A stretch of DNA of 64,000 bases, taken from Spirochaetales bacterium (lineage in GTDB: Bacteria; Spirochaetota; Spirochaetia; Sphaerochaetales; Sphaerochaetaceae). Within the stretch, counting starts at the first letter, position 1; every line of letters starts with the position of its first letter. Below are positions 37,450-46,529 of the stretch, one piece after another. The notes under the pieces are model-generated. The model ran no database searches and was not told the DNA's origin. It saw only the letters and a list, made by a program, of their open reading frames with translations. The translations under genes and the position numbers were made by a program. The stretch is from positions 27,347 to 91,346 of the forward strand of contig JAQYHB010000054.1 of NCBI GenBank assembly GCA_028722305.1, given 5' to 3'.

Positions 37450-38109
37450 ATGGCGACAGTATTTTTGCTTGGGGATTCCACCTGCGCGAACAAACGGATG
37501 GAAACCTGGCCTGAGACAGGCTGGGGAATGTGCTTCGATAGTTTCCTTGCCGGTGGGTGGAGTCTGGACAACCGCGCGGTCAACGGGCTTTCCACGAGAA
37601 GCGCGATTGAAAAAGGCGTCTACGCTTCGATGCTCGAGAAAGTCCATGAAGGGGACTGGGTGATCATCCAGTTCGGGCATAACGATTCCAAGGAGGACGA
37701 AAGGCGGCACACCGAACCCTGGGGCAGCTATCAGGACAATCTTCGGAAAATGGTACGGGAAATCAGGGAAAAGGGTGCAAACCCGATTATTCTTTCCTCG
37801 ATTGAGCGCAGGCGTTTCGCCGGGGCCGAGGCCTTGGCGACCCACGGGGACTATCCTGCCGCCGCCAAAGCTGTTTCCGACGAGCTTTCTGTCTTCTTTG
37901 TTCCGATGACCGAGCTGACGCGAGACCTGTACCAGCGGCTTGGACCGGAGGGTTCCCGCAGGCTGTTCAACCAACTGCCGGCCGGCGTGTGGCCCAACTA
38001 TCCGGAAGGAAAGGAAGACAACACCCATCTTTCCCGATATGGGGCGCAGAGCATCGCCGGTATGATTGCGGCCCAGCTCAGAGGAAAAGTGCCCTTCCTC
38101 GAGGGCTGA
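37450..38109 (+). CDS. SGNH/GDSL hydrolase, rhamnogalacturonan acetylesterase-like
   Basis: The 219-residue protein shows the SGNH blocks: VFLLGDSTCAN with the nucleophile Ser near residue 9, an NGLSTRS block with Gly, FGHNDSKEDE with Asn, and the C-terminal catalytic pair in EDNTHLSRYG (Asp/His). This block pattern is that of rhamnogalacturonan acetylesterases (RhgT type), which remove acetyl groups from pectin fragments. No signal peptide is present, so it probably works on imported oligosaccharides. ATG 37450 has AAGGA seven nt upstream. It may link functionally to the Lpl-type transporter at 45002 (inference). Confidence 0.85.
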   Translation: MATVFLLGDSTCANKRMETWPETGWGMCFDSFLAGGWSLDNRAVNGLSTRSAIEKGVYASMLEKVHEGDWVIIQFGHNDSKEDERRHTEPWGSYQDNLRKMVREIREKGANPIILSSIERRRFAGAEALATHGDYPAAAKAVSDELSVFFVPMTELTRDLYQRLGPEGSRRLFNQLPAGVWPNYPEGKEDNTHLSRYGAQSIAGMIAAQLRGKVPFLEG

Positions 38110-38694
38110 TCAATCATCGACGAAGTTGATGTGGCAGAGGGAGTATTGGGCGATATCCAGCATCTCGTGGCGGACTTCCCGTCGCTCGAGGATCAAGGTG
38201 TCGGCAGCCTCCCACAGCGCGAAAGAGCCTACCGTGGAAACCACTTGCTGGAGCAGGGACTCGTCGAACAGGGGAATGATTTTCATCAGCAGAATCACGC
38301 AGACGCCGAGCAAGAAGAGGCCCAACGACTTGAATGCCAGGAAGGTGTAGGTATCCTGCTTCATCAGCAGCTGCAGGTCATAGTGGCGCTTGACCAGCAT
38401 GATCAGGCGCTTTTGCTCTTCTTGGCTATAGTGTCCGTGGATGATCAGGTTGATCTGGTAGAGCGAGGGGATGGCGGCGTTGCGCCGATCGAGGTAGTCG
38501 AAGATTTCCTGCTTCAGCTGTCCTTTCGGAAAGGCCGTCATCGGCTCGTAGGGATCCTCGGGAAGACGGATTTCCACTTTGGCGTGGCCGACTGGGTCGA
38601 AGTCGACCGAGCTGCGTAACGAAGGAACGGTCTTCTCGTAATTCTTGAGGTTCATGCCTAGATGCTTCTGGGTGAAACGATCGAGGATGCTCAT
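38110..38694 (-). CDS. Hypothetical protein with C-terminal membrane helix
   Basis: I do not recognise this 194-residue protein. The first 110 residues are hydrophilic (a basic N-terminus, then EIRLPEDPYEPM). One clear membrane helix lies at about 118-140 (FLAFKSLGLFLLGVCVILLM), and a second weaker hydrophobic stretch at about 147-165. Its start overlaps the stop of the acetyltransferase gene (ATGA), so it is the last gene of a three-gene minus-strand operon with the acetyltransferase and the nitroreductase. It meets the esterase gene tail to tail without any gap. Confidence 0.75.
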   Translation of the reverse strand: MSILDRFTQKHLGMNLKNYEKTVPSLRSSVDFDPVGHAKVEIRLPEDPYEPMTAFPKGQLKQEIFDYLDRRNAAIPSLYQINLIIHGHYSQEEQKRLIMLVKRHYDLQLLMKQDTYTFLAFKSLGLFLLGVCVILLMKIIPLFDESLLQQVVSTVGSFALWEAADTLILERREVRHEMLDIAQYSLCHINFVDD

Positions 38695-39179
38695 GGGCAC
38701 TCCAGTGGGTAGACGAAGAGCCTGAGGTCCTCGTATCGGCCGTCAGAGTGACGATATCCTTCCTTGAGTATTCCGAGGCTGCGGAAACCCAGCTTCTCGT
38801 ACAAATGGATCGCGCTGGCGTTGGAGGCGAGTACCGCGTTGAATTGGAGATTGTGATAGCCAAGCCTTTTGGCTTGCTTGAGGCTGTCCCTCACCAGGGC
38901 TTCCCCGATGTGCCGGCCACGCTCGGTGGCGAGCACCGCATAGCTGGCGTTGGCATTGCCGGCGGTATGCCCTGTTCCGTTGGGGTGCAGGATGTACAAG
39001 CCAACTATCTTGTCGCCCTCGACAGCGACCACGCTAAGACTTTGGCCTGCAAAGAAGGAGGGGGCCTGCTCCTTGGTCAGAGGCTCATCCTGGGGAAAGG
39101 CGTTGTCTGCCCTGACCACTTCGTTCCAGATTTGGCGCATCGACTCGATGTCGTCACTTTTGTACGTGCGAATCTCCAT
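38691..39179 (-). CDS. GNAT-family N-acetyltransferase
   Basis: The protein, about 162 residues, has the GNAT fold: EIRTYKSDDIESMRQIWNEV at the start (shown in part), acetyl-CoA-binding VLATERGRHIGEALV (R-x-x-G-x-G/A type) near residue 85 and the C-terminal AIHLYEKLGFRSLG. It resembles small amino-acid or peptide acetyltransferases. I chose ATG 39179. The gene overlaps the end of the upstream nitroreductase gene by 26 bp. The acceptor is unknown. Confidence 0.87.
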   Translation of the reverse strand: MEIRTYKSDDIESMRQIWNEVVRADNAFPQDEPLTKEQAPSFFAGQSLSVVAVEGDKIVGLYILHPNGTGHTAGNANASYAVLATERGRHIGEALVRDSLKQAKRLGYHNLQFNAVLASNASAIHLYEKLGFRSLGILKEGYRHSDGRYEDLRLFVYPLECP

Positions 39180-39948
39180 CACACCATCTCCTCAGCCAGT
39201 ATTGCATCGACCGGGTCATCTCCTTCATGAACAGGCTTGTGTACTTGCGTCTGTAACAATAGTCAGCCAGGCTTCCCTTTCCCGCGTAGGGGAGGCGTCC
39301 CACGCTGCGGTCTTTCTCCTCATGTTTGTGGTAGGCCTTCCGGATTTCCTCGAGCGGGCGGCGATGGTAGCTGTCGGTCATGAACATGTCCTTGACGGGG
39401 CAGCGTTCCTCGAGTGGCAACTCGTGGTCATGGATCGGCTTGTAGCCGAAAATCAGCATGCATGCGGGCATGGTGAAACGGGGAAGGTCCAATAGCTGTT
39501 GCAGCTCCTCGCCATGCTCTATGACATCGCCGATGTAGCAGGAGCCGATGCCGAGGGACTCGGCCGCGATAACGCTGGTCTGGGCGGCAATCAAGGCGTC
39601 CTGCAGGCTGATATCCAAATCGCCAAGGGAAGGAGTATGCATCGGAATGCCGCTCTTCTCGTCACAGTGGTCCAGGCGGAACCAGTCGTACCATTTCTGC
39701 CAGTCGAGCACGTAGACCCAGACCATGGGTGCCTTGGCGATCATCGGCTGGTGGTCGCAGAGGTCGGCAAGCTTGGTCTTCTTTTGGGGATCCTGGACAT
39801 CGATGATGGCATACGGAGCCATGTTTCCCCCTGTCGGGGCGCGGAGCGTCGCCTGCTGGATGGCCAGCTTGTCGGCATCAGAAATAGGCCTGTCCTGATA
39901 GGCGCGTACCGTACGGCGTTTCATCAAAAGGGTGAGCGTTTCGTTCAT
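39154..39948 (-). CDS. Nitroreductase-family flavoprotein
   Basis: The protein, about 264 residues, has the FMN-binding start LMKRRTVRAYQDRPIS near residue 10 and LRAPTGGNMAPYAIIDV near residue 36, followed by a central ESLGIGSCYIGDVIEH segment typical of the NfsA/FMN reductase family. Members use NAD(P)H to reduce quinones, flavins or nitro compounds. The C-terminal extension of about 60 residues (YHKHEEKDRSVGRLP and on) is also seen in some anaerobe homologues. It is divergent from the MFS gene with 46 bp between the two starts. Confidence 0.87.
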   Translation of the reverse strand: MNETLTLLMKRRTVRAYQDRPISDADKLAIQQATLRAPTGGNMAPYAIIDVQDPQKKTKLADLCDHQPMIAKAPMVWVYVLDWQKWYDWFRLDHCDEKSGIPMHTPSLGDLDISLQDALIAAQTSVIAAESLGIGSCYIGDVIEHGEELQQLLDLPRFTMPACMLIFGYKPIHDHELPLEERCPVKDMFMTDSYHRRPLEEIRKAYHKHEEKDRSVGRLPYAGKGSLADYCYRRKYTSLFMKEMTRSMQYWLRRWCDGDSHVQK

Positions 39949-39994
39949 GTTTGTAATGATATACAAAAATGTTTTGAAAAGCTATTATCGTACT

Positions 39995-41254
39995 ATGCAG
40001 CATGTCTACGCGTACCGGTATCGGTGGGTGGTGTTGCTCAGCCTGGTACTTTTGACGGTTGCCGTCGAGATTCCATGGATGAACCTCGCTCCGCTCGGCC
40101 GAACGGTGAATGCTTTTTACCAAGGTGTCTGGAAGGGCTCGTGGCAGTTCGTCGACACGATGATCGTGACGTACATGATCGTCTTCGTTCTCTTTGCCAT
40201 ACCCGCTTCTTGGTTCATCTCCAAATGTGGCGTGGTCGTAGCGGTCTACTGTTCGGGGCTTTTGATTGCCATCGGGAGCGTGATCCGCGTTTCCGGCTAT
40301 CATGACCCGATGCTGATGATTGTCAGTCAGGCGCTCTACGCGATTGCCCAGGCAATCACCCTGAACCTTGGCGTGACCACCGTCGCGCGCTGGTTTCCCA
40401 TCCGCGAGCGGGGTATGGCCATGGGAATTCTTTCCTCCATGCAGTACATCGCCTTGGGGGCGGACATGGTGTTTCCTGGCTTGATTACCTACGACTACGT
40501 CTTCAACCTGTTCATGGGTTCCTTTCTCTGCACGGTTTTCGGCATGGTGGCCTCCGTGCTGATCAGCGAACGGCCCCCGACTCCCTCCTCGCTGGTGGAG
40601 CCTGCCGACGAGGGAACGCTCTACGCCGTAAGCGGCTCGGTCTTTACCGGTGGCAGGTCGCTACGCGGCGTGACCATCGTCTTCGCAATCAGCTGGGGCG
40701 TGGTGATGGCGATGCTCTCCAAGATTGATTTTCTCGCCGGACAGCTGGACATGCCGAGTACCTCGAAATTCGCCTTGGCTGTGATGTCCAGCGGTGCGGT
40801 AGGCGCCGTGGTCATTCCCGCTCTCAGCGATTACACGCGTAAACGCAAGCTCTGGTACACGCTCTGCCAAGGTATGGCGTTACCTGGCCTGCTGTTGATG
40901 GTGTTGGGTGTCGGCAACCGACTTTTGGTCTACATCGGGGCGTGTATTTTCGGTTTCTTCGCCTTCAGCGCGATTCCCATCGGACTGCAATATGGCGCGG
41001 AGCTTGGTTACAAATATCCCGAGACCAAGATCCAGGCGCGCATGACCCTCTATTCGCAGGCGGTCGGCATCTTCGTCATGCTGGTTTCCATGGATGGATC
41101 GGTGATGGAGCTGCGCTACAACATGGCCTTCTTCGCCGGGTTGCTGCTCGCCTGTTTCTTTGGTTGCACCTTCTTGGACGAGAGCCCCGTGATCATCACC
41201 GAGGATGAACGACTGGACCAGGAAATCAACAAGGAAATCGTCCAGACAGAGTGA
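39995..41254 (+). CDS. Major facilitator superfamily transporter
   Basis: The 419-residue membrane protein has about twelve hydrophobic segments, the first at YRWVVLLSLVLLTVAVEIPW. The loop between helices 4 and 5 and the RWFPIRERGMAMGI motif are typical of MFS carriers. It resembles nitrate/oxalate-type or FLVCR-like MFS proteins in general layout, but the substrate cannot be told. The start is taken at ATG 39995, because upstream residues in the open frame would overlap the divergent nitroreductase promoter; no strong ribosome-binding site is seen. Confidence 0.82.
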   Translation: MQHVYAYRYRWVVLLSLVLLTVAVEIPWMNLAPLGRTVNAFYQGVWKGSWQFVDTMIVTYMIVFVLFAIPASWFISKCGVVVAVYCSGLLIAIGSVIRVSGYHDPMLMIVSQALYAIAQAITLNLGVTTVARWFPIRERGMAMGILSSMQYIALGADMVFPGLITYDYVFNLFMGSFLCTVFGMVASVLISERPPTPSSLVEPADEGTLYAVSGSVFTGGRSLRGVTIVFAISWGVVMAMLSKIDFLAGQLDMPSTSKFALAVMSSGAVGAVVIPALSDYTRKRKLWYTLCQGMALPGLLLMVLGVGNRLLVYIGACIFGFFAFSAIPIGLQYGAELGYKYPETKIQARMTLYSQAVGIFVMLVSMDGSVMELRYNMAFFAGLLLACFFGCTFLDESPVIITEDERLDQEINKEIVQTE

Positions 41255-41294
41255 GCTGGCGCATCTGTCAGGTTGGGCCTCGCTGGCATACCAT

Positions 41295-41336
41295 GGAGCT
41301 GTTTCTCCGGTCCATTCCGACTTTGGAAACAGCCCC
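41295..41336. terminator. Hairpin between convergent genes
   Basis: GGAGCTGTTTC pairs with GAAACAGCCCC (11 bp, one A-C mismatch) around a 20-nt loop. It lies between the MFS gene and the FAD oxidoreductase gene and may end both transcripts, though it lacks a T run. Confidence 0.45.
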
Positions 41337-41350
41337 ATGAAGCAGTACTA

Positions 41351-42721
41351 TCAGGCAAGAATGGCTTTCTGTTTCAACAGCTGGTCGCGAAGTTCCTCGA
41401 TGTCGACATCTTTTGGTCCGACATTGTGCTTCAGGGCCAGGGCCGCGGCGGTTCCGACAGCTTCACCGATAGCCATGCATGTGGGCATGACGCGGATTGT
41501 CGAAAGCGCGACGGCATCCATGCTGATGCACCGGCCGCTGAAATAGAGGTTGGACAATTCTTTGCTGACCGTGCAGAGGTACGGGATGCCATACGGATGC
41601 TCGACGGCTCGGTTGATGGTGGAATCATCAACCGCGCTATGGATGTCGATGATGTAGGAACCGAGGGCTATGGTGTCTTCCGGGACCCGGTAGTGCAGCA
41701 CATCATCCCCGGTAAGCGTCTTCCATCCTTGAAACCTTCTTGTCTCGCGGATGCCCATGAAGGGAAGGATGCGTCCAAGCTTGATGTCCTCGAATCCAGG
41801 GATATGGTCTTTGAGCGCCTGTATGAGCGGCAAAAGTTGCTTCTGGCCGCGCATCTCCCCCTTGGTCATGCTGAGGATATCCGTCCCGTCTGTCCGGAGG
41901 AGCCTGGTGCTGTTCAGAAACACCTCGCCTGGGTGCATGCTGTTGATGTAGATCAGGGTATCACGGTCGACCGGGCAGGTGCCTTCCTCTATCCATTTGC
42001 GCAACAAAGGCCGCAGACCAAGGAAAACATGGCTTTTTTCCCTGCGGAGCTGGTCGACATTGTACGTATCCTTGTACTCGGTGGTCTTGCATCCGCTGTA
42101 GGCGATCATGTCCGGATGCTTGTCGAGGAAATCGAAAAACTCCTCTTCATGGAAATCGATGATGGAGCACATGACGGTTGGCGGCTGGAGATTGTGGGTG
42201 CCTTCCTGCCCCATGTCGTAGGAACATCCCGCCAGATATCCGACATCTCCGTCACCCGTGGCGTCAACATACAGTTTCGCTTTGACCGTAACCTCATTGC
42301 CTTTCCCGTAAAAGGTCAGGCTTTTGATGGTGCCGCATTCCACGTTCACATGGGCTGTCTCGAGATGGAGCAGCACATCCACTTTTGCCTCATCGCACAT
42401 GTCAAGGGCAAGCAGCTTGAACAATTCGCCATCGATAACCGTGACGGAGTCATGCAGTCCGCATCGGGCATGGCCCCAGGTGCCATGTTCTTTGGCCAGA
42501 CGGTCGATGAACTCCTGGGCGATTCCCCCTGTCACCTGACGGCCATTGCGGTCGAGGTATCCGAGCAAGGGGAGGCCGAGGGTGATGTTGCCTCCAAGGT
42601 ATCCGTTTTTTTCCACGAGCAACACTTTGGCGCCAAGCCGTGCTGCCGCCAGAGCCGCGGGAAGGCCGCCAGGACCTCCCCCGATGACACAAAGATCATA
42701 GGTGAACGAATAGTTTTTCAT
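41351..42721 (-). CDS. FAD-dependent oxidoreductase (PF12831 type)
   Basis: The 456-residue protein begins with a dinucleotide-binding fold (LCVIGGGPGGLPAALAAARL), then KVLLVEKNGYLGGNIT. It carries KLYVDATGDGDVGYLAG in the middle and ends with LYFSGRCISMDAVALSTIRV followed by CMAIGEAVGTAAALAL, all typical of the FAD-dependent oxidoreductases found in bacterial carbohydrate-use loci. It lies three bases after the TIM-barrel gene in one operon, divergent from a LacI gene. The substrate, perhaps a sugar or uronate derivative, is unknown. Confidence 0.88.
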   Translation of the reverse strand: MKNYSFTYDLCVIGGGPGGLPAALAAARLGAKVLLVEKNGYLGGNITLGLPLLGYLDRNGRQVTGGIAQEFIDRLAKEHGTWGHARCGLHDSVTVIDGELFKLLALDMCDEAKVDVLLHLETAHVNVECGTIKSLTFYGKGNEVTVKAKLYVDATGDGDVGYLAGCSYDMGQEGTHNLQPPTVMCSIIDFHEEEFFDFLDKHPDMIAYSGCKTTEYKDTYNVDQLRREKSHVFLGLRPLLRKWIEEGTCPVDRDTLIYINSMHPGEVFLNSTRLLRTDGTDILSMTKGEMRGQKQLLPLIQALKDHIPGFEDIKLGRILPFMGIRETRRFQGWKTLTGDDVLHYRVPEDTIALGSYIIDIHSAVDDSTINRAVEHPYGIPYLCTVSKELSNLYFSGRCISMDAVALSTIRVMPTCMAIGEAVGTAAALALKHNVGPKDVDIEELRDQLLKQKAILA

Positions 42722-42724
42722 GAT

Positions 42725-43615
42725 TCAAACTCCCAAAGAAAGCAGGTAGTCTCCCACCGTTTTTGCGTATTTCATGGTCTCCATCTTCAATGGCATCGGC
42801 ATATTGGCAGTCGCCGAAAGTTCGTACACAAGGGGACCTTCATAGCCGATGTCCCGCAGGACCTTCATGATTCGTTCCCAGGAGATGGTGCCCATGAAGG
42901 GAATCAAGTGCTCGTCAAGGTTCTTCCCGTGGTTGTCGTTGAGATGCGTCGCTTTCAGACGCCTTCCGACCAGCCGCAATGCCCGGCACTGGTCCTGCAT
43001 GTTCCGATGCGCATGGCCGAAATCCCAGCACACGCCTACCTCCGGGCAACGATAGTCGTCCACCAGCGCGACAAGCTCCTCGGCGCTGGATCCGAATCGG
43101 CGGTAGGCTTCGTTGTCCCTCATGTTCTCGTACGCGATCCCGACGCCCCGCTTGACGGCCAGGTCGATGATCTCGTCGTTTGCCTCATGGTTGACGCGGA
43201 TGCAGGCCTTCTCGTCCAGCATCTCTTCGCCGAATGCCATGGCCGGATGCAGTACCGCCCACTTGACTCCCATGACCGCGCTGAGTTCGATTCCCAGTTT
43301 GGCAAGCTCGAGATACCGGTCTTCCTGGTTTTTGTCAGGGTAGGGGACGCCCCCGGGAACCTTCCGATAGACCGGGTGGCTTTGGGAGAATGTCACGCCA
43401 AGGCTGTCCGCGTATTGCCGGGTGTCTTCAGCGATAGCCCTCCAGTCATTTGTTTGGAATTCCGTTGCCGTATCGCTGGTTATCATGGCGCACATGTTCA
43501 GGTCCAATACGGTATAGCCGGCTTCCTTGCACATGCGTATCTGTTCCTTATAGGTGGTGAAGGGATCGTCGCTTCTTCCTTTTCGAAATGCGGAAGTCAT
43601 CAATCCAATATGCAT
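42725..43615 (-). CDS. Sugar phosphate isomerase/epimerase (xylose isomerase-like TIM barrel)
   Basis: The 296-residue protein has an AP-endonuclease-2/xylose-isomerase-like barrel. Metal-ligand segments are visible as WAVLHPAMAFG, GIAYENMRDNE, VGVCWDFGHAHRN and KATHLNDNHGK near residue 225. It is first in the operon with the FAD oxidoreductase. Such pairs act on oxidised or epimerised sugars such as inositols and keto-sugars (inference from similar loci). It is probably controlled by the LacI protein encoded divergently at 43807. Confidence 0.87.
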   Translation of the reverse strand: MHIGLMTSAFRKGRSDDPFTTYKEQIRMCKEAGYTVLDLNMCAMITSDTATEFQTNDWRAIAEDTRQYADSLGVTFSQSHPVYRKVPGGVPYPDKNQEDRYLELAKLGIELSAVMGVKWAVLHPAMAFGEEMLDEKACIRVNHEANDEIIDLAVKRGVGIAYENMRDNEAYRRFGSSAEELVALVDDYRCPEVGVCWDFGHAHRNMQDQCRALRLVGRRLKATHLNDNHGKNLDEHLIPFMGTISWERIMKVLRDIGYEGPLVYELSATANMPMPLKMETMKYAKTVGDYLLSLGV

Positions 43616-43666
43616 AGTTCTTTCTCCTTTCTCTATAATATCACAAATGTTTCTTTAATCAATTTG

Positions 43667-43680
43667 AAAGAAATTTCTTT
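43667..43680. promoter_or_regulatory. Perfect palindrome AAAGAAATTTCTTT in divergent promoter region
   Basis: This 14-bp perfect palindrome lies in the AT-rich region between the TIM-barrel operon and the LacI gene, about 52 bp upstream of the former. It could be a second regulator site; a chance AT-rich palindrome is also possible. Confidence 0.35.
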
Positions 43681-43729
43681 GACTGAGAAATAACATTATA
43701 TAAATAAATAAAATAGTATTGAAAAAACA

Positions 43730-43745
43730 TTTAAAAGGTTTTAAT
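43730..43745. promoter_or_regulatory. LacI-type operator between divergent genes
   Basis: TTTAAAAGGTTTTAAT matches the perfect palindrome at 44906-44921 in 14 of 16 positions. Its position 61 bp before the LacI start suggests control of the regulator itself and of the divergent operon. Confidence 0.6.
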
Positions 43746-43806
43746 CTTTAAGAAAAGGTGGTGACGCTGTCCACCAATTGGGAAATATCGGGTATATGGA
43801 GTAGGT

Positions 43807-44856
43807 ATGACGGCAAAAAAGCATGCGATGGTGACATTGAAGGATGTGGCTTCGGAGGCGGGCGTCTCGCTCGCGACCGCGTCCCTTGCGATCAACGGGA
43901 ACTCCCTGGTCAAACCGGAGACCCGCCTGCGCATCATGGAGGTCGTGCAGAAGCTGGGCTATGTCCCGAACGAAAACGCTCGTTCCCTGATTACCCGCCG
44001 GACAAAGGTCATCGGACTCCTGTCGGTCCATGATAGCGACCAAAACGCCGGTATCCGTTTCAAGGAGACTCCTGGCAATTACTTCACGGATATGCTGTGG
44101 AGCCTGGAGAAGGGTATCGCGGAGAGGGGATATCATGCGGTCCTCGAATGGTACAACGTGAACGACCAGACCCCTCCGATGCTGGCTAACGCGAATCTTG
44201 TCGACGGCATTATCTGCGTGGGAGGACTTGCCCATCAGCGGCTGCTGGGGATGCTCAAGGCGTGTGGCGTTCCTATCGTCCTGGTGGGTTCGCGGAGCAA
44301 GACCATCGATTATGTGGATGTCGATCTGGAAGAAGCCGCCTACCTGGCGACAAAATATGTTGTCTCTCAAGGACATAGGGATATATTGATGCTTGCCGGC
44401 CCCCGCGGGTCCCAAAGCTCTCCCCGCAAGCTGGAAGGGTTCCGCAAAGCGGTGGAAGAGGCGCGGATCGGGGACTCCGCCCGGTCCGTGTTCACCCATG
44501 ACTTCAGCGGGGCTGCCGGCATGAGCCGGGCGAAGCAGGTGTTCGACAGCGGCTTCCGGCCTACGGCCATTGTCGCCGCCACCGACAGCCTCGGGGTCGG
44601 AGTCCTGCACTATCTGCATTCCGTCGGGCTCTCCTGCCCGGATGACGTCTCCATCATCGGCTACGAGAACAGCACGTTTGCCCAATATGCGATTCCCTCC
44701 TTGACCACCATGGCGATCAATGAGGGGGCATTGGGAAAGGACGCCTGCGACATCCTGTTCCACCGGCTTGAAAACCCCGGTTCGCGGCATATCGCGGTCT
44801 TGCACCACGCCACTCTGCTCGAGCAGGACTCCGTGTGCCGGCGCGAAGGGGCATAG
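43807..44856 (+). CDS. LacI-family transcriptional regulator
   Basis: The 349-residue protein has an N-terminal helix-turn-helix (VTLKDVASEAGVSLATASLA) and hinge LGYVPNENARSL, then the sugar-sensing domain with VDGIICVGG, IVAATDSLGVGVLHYL and VSIIGYENSTFAQYA. It sits between the divergent isomerase/oxidoreductase operon and the ABC operon at 45002. Two nearly identical palindromes flank the gene, at 43730 and 44906. It most likely represses both operons until its sugar is present (inference from layout). Confidence 0.92.
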   Translation: MTAKKHAMVTLKDVASEAGVSLATASLAINGNSLVKPETRLRIMEVVQKLGYVPNENARSLITRRTKVIGLLSVHDSDQNAGIRFKETPGNYFTDMLWSLEKGIAERGYHAVLEWYNVNDQTPPMLANANLVDGIICVGGLAHQRLLGMLKACGVPIVLVGSRSKTIDYVDVDLEEAAYLATKYVVSQGHRDILMLAGPRGSQSSPRKLEGFRKAVEEARIGDSARSVFTHDFSGAAGMSRAKQVFDSGFRPTAIVAATDSLGVGVLHYLHSVGLSCPDDVSIIGYENSTFAQYAIPSLTTMAINEGALGKDACDILFHRLENPGSRHIAVLHHATLLEQDSVCRREGA

Positions 44857-44862
44857 TTTTCG

Positions 44863-44891
44863 TTGACAGTACATCAAACCTGACGTACCAT
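44863..44891 (+). promoter_or_regulatory. Promoter of the Lpl-type ABC operon
   Basis: Perfect -35 TTGACA (44863-44868), exact 17-bp spacer and -10 TACCAT (44886-44891). The operator at 44906 lies just downstream of the expected start site. Confidence 0.65.
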
Positions 44892-44905
44892 GATGATGGA
44901 TTTAT

Positions 44906-44921
44906 TTTAAAACGTTTTAAA
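44906..44921. promoter_or_regulatory. LacI-type operator TTTAAAACGTTTTAAA
   Basis: The 16-bp perfect palindrome has the central CG typical of LacI-family operators. It sits about eight bases after the expected transcription start of the ABC operon, where bound repressor would block transcription. Confidence 0.75.
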
Positions 44922-45001
44922 CGTAAGACCGTTTTCCGGACGTGTAGATGGAGGAATGCCGGGAAAGGGTTTGACCGGAAATACCCAGAAGGAGGGTCAG
45001 C

Positions 45002-46513
45002 ATGAAAAGAAGATTGGTGGTGTTGGCTATGTTGCTGTCGTGCGTAGCCACGTTGTTCGCGAACGGTTCGCAAGAATCGGCGCCTTCGGCAAAGGGCCAG
45101 GCGGTCAAAAGCCAGCCGGCGAACGTCGACGCGCCAAAGCCTACATTGATTTTCACGACCAGCAAGACTACCACGGACATGTCCAAGGAGCAGCCCGCCA
45201 GCCTGTACAAGGAAGTCACCGGGTATGACATCAAGTGGGAATCGATGGACAGCACCGAGCAGCTGATGCTGGTGCTCGCATCAGGCGAGAAGAAAGACGA
45301 AATCGCGGTTTCCCACCAGCAGTTCCCCTTGGTCCTTTCGGAAGGCGCAGCCATGGATCTGACCGACTTGATCGACCAGTATGGTCCCGATATCAAGAAA
45401 GCGGTACCGACCTTGATGCCGCTCGGCATGGTGGATGGGCGCATTTACGGAATTCCCAGCCCGAGAGCCGCAATGAATTTCCCGAAATGGTTCGTCCTTG
45501 GCCGCCAGGACCTTCTGGACAAGGCTGGTTTGAAGCCTGCTTCGACTCCGGCCGAGTTCCACCAGCTGCTGAAGGACATCAAGAAGGCATATCCGAGCAT
45601 GATTCCGTTCGGCATGGACAACGAGCATCCGAACAGCCACCTGGTTTCCACCATCACCAGCGGATTCGGTTTCCGTGGAGAGTGGATGGACGTGAACGGA
45701 AAGCCGACCTTCTATCTGAAGAATCCCGGATTCAAGGATTACATCAGCTTCATGGCGTCCTTGTACAAGGAAGGTTTGCTGGATCCGGATTTCCCCGCCC
45801 TTACCCGCAGGGACAAGTTCACCAAGATGAGTTCCCTCCAGATGGTGTTGATGGATGATTCCTGGGATGGTTGCCGTACCTATGTCGCTTCGACTACGGA
45901 TGCCGAGCCCTCCTCTCTGGTGGAGCCGATGCCGTTCCTGAAGGATGCGAACGGAGTCGCGCACCATGAGCTGGCAAACGGAGCTGAGTGGTTCGCCGTC
46001 ATTCCGGCCAATGCCGACCACCCGGTCGATACCATCAAGGCGATCAACGAGATCATGAAGCCGGAGAACCAGGTATATCTTGCCGCCGGTGTCGAGGGTG
46101 TCCACTTCAACTACGACAAGGAAGGAAACATCATCCCGATCCAGCCGAAGTTCAATGAGGACAAGGCCATGGCTCACTTGTTCTTCACTTCCATGCGCAG
46201 CGAGGTGATCTACAACAAGATCTGGCAGGCTCGTCTGATGAAGAACGCCGACATGTACCGTATCGCGGTCCATTCGAAGAAATTTGCCGAGCAGTGTGCG
46301 GACAACGCGATAAGCCCGGTCCTGTTCGCGCCGGCTGTCACGGTCATCGACAACTACAATGCCTTGCTGGCCTATGTGAAGGACGGTTGTGTGCAGGTCA
46401 TCACCGGGAAAAAGCCTCTGTCCTACGTGGATGAGATGATCGCGTACTGGGATGCAAATGGTGGTAAAGCAGTCGAGAAGTTCTACGCTGACTGGGAAGC
46501 GAAGAATAAGTAA
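45002..46513 (+). CDS. Oligosaccharide ABC transporter substrate-binding protein (LplA/YtcQ type)
   Basis: The 503-residue periplasmic protein has a signal peptide ending VATLFA and a mature N-terminus NGSQESAPS like its neighbours. It belongs to the larger LplA/YtcQ-type binding proteins (IYGIPSPRAAMNFPKWFVLGR seen in parts, LLDKAGLKPASTPAEF, DWEAKNK end). Homologues with this permease pair import rhamnogalacturonan or other uronate-rich oligosaccharides. That fits the rhamnogalacturonan acetylesterase at 37450, but is inferred. GGAGGGTCAGC precedes the ATG. Confidence 0.88.
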   Translation: MKRRLVVLAMLLSCVATLFANGSQESAPSAKGQAVKSQPANVDAPKPTLIFTTSKTTTDMSKEQPASLYKEVTGYDIKWESMDSTEQLMLVLASGEKKDEIAVSHQQFPLVLSEGAAMDLTDLIDQYGPDIKKAVPTLMPLGMVDGRIYGIPSPRAAMNFPKWFVLGRQDLLDKAGLKPASTPAEFHQLLKDIKKAYPSMIPFGMDNEHPNSHLVSTITSGFGFRGEWMDVNGKPTFYLKNPGFKDYISFMASLYKEGLLDPDFPALTRRDKFTKMSSLQMVLMDDSWDGCRTYVASTTDAEPSSLVEPMPFLKDANGVAHHELANGAEWFAVIPANADHPVDTIKAINEIMKPENQVYLAAGVEGVHFNYDKEGNIIPIQPKFNEDKAMAHLFFTSMRSEVIYNKIWQARLMKNADMYRIAVHSKKFAEQCADNAISPVLFAPAVTVIDNYNALLAYVKDGCVQVITGKKPLSYVDEMIAYWDANGGKAVEKFYADWEAKNK

Positions 46514-46529
46514 GAGGTACATGACTGAA

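Noticed and set aside
41273..43693. Plus-strand open frame of 806 codons
   Set aside because: It lies antisense to two well-supported minus-strand genes (FAD oxidoreductase and TIM-barrel isomerase) with good motifs; its product is featureless.
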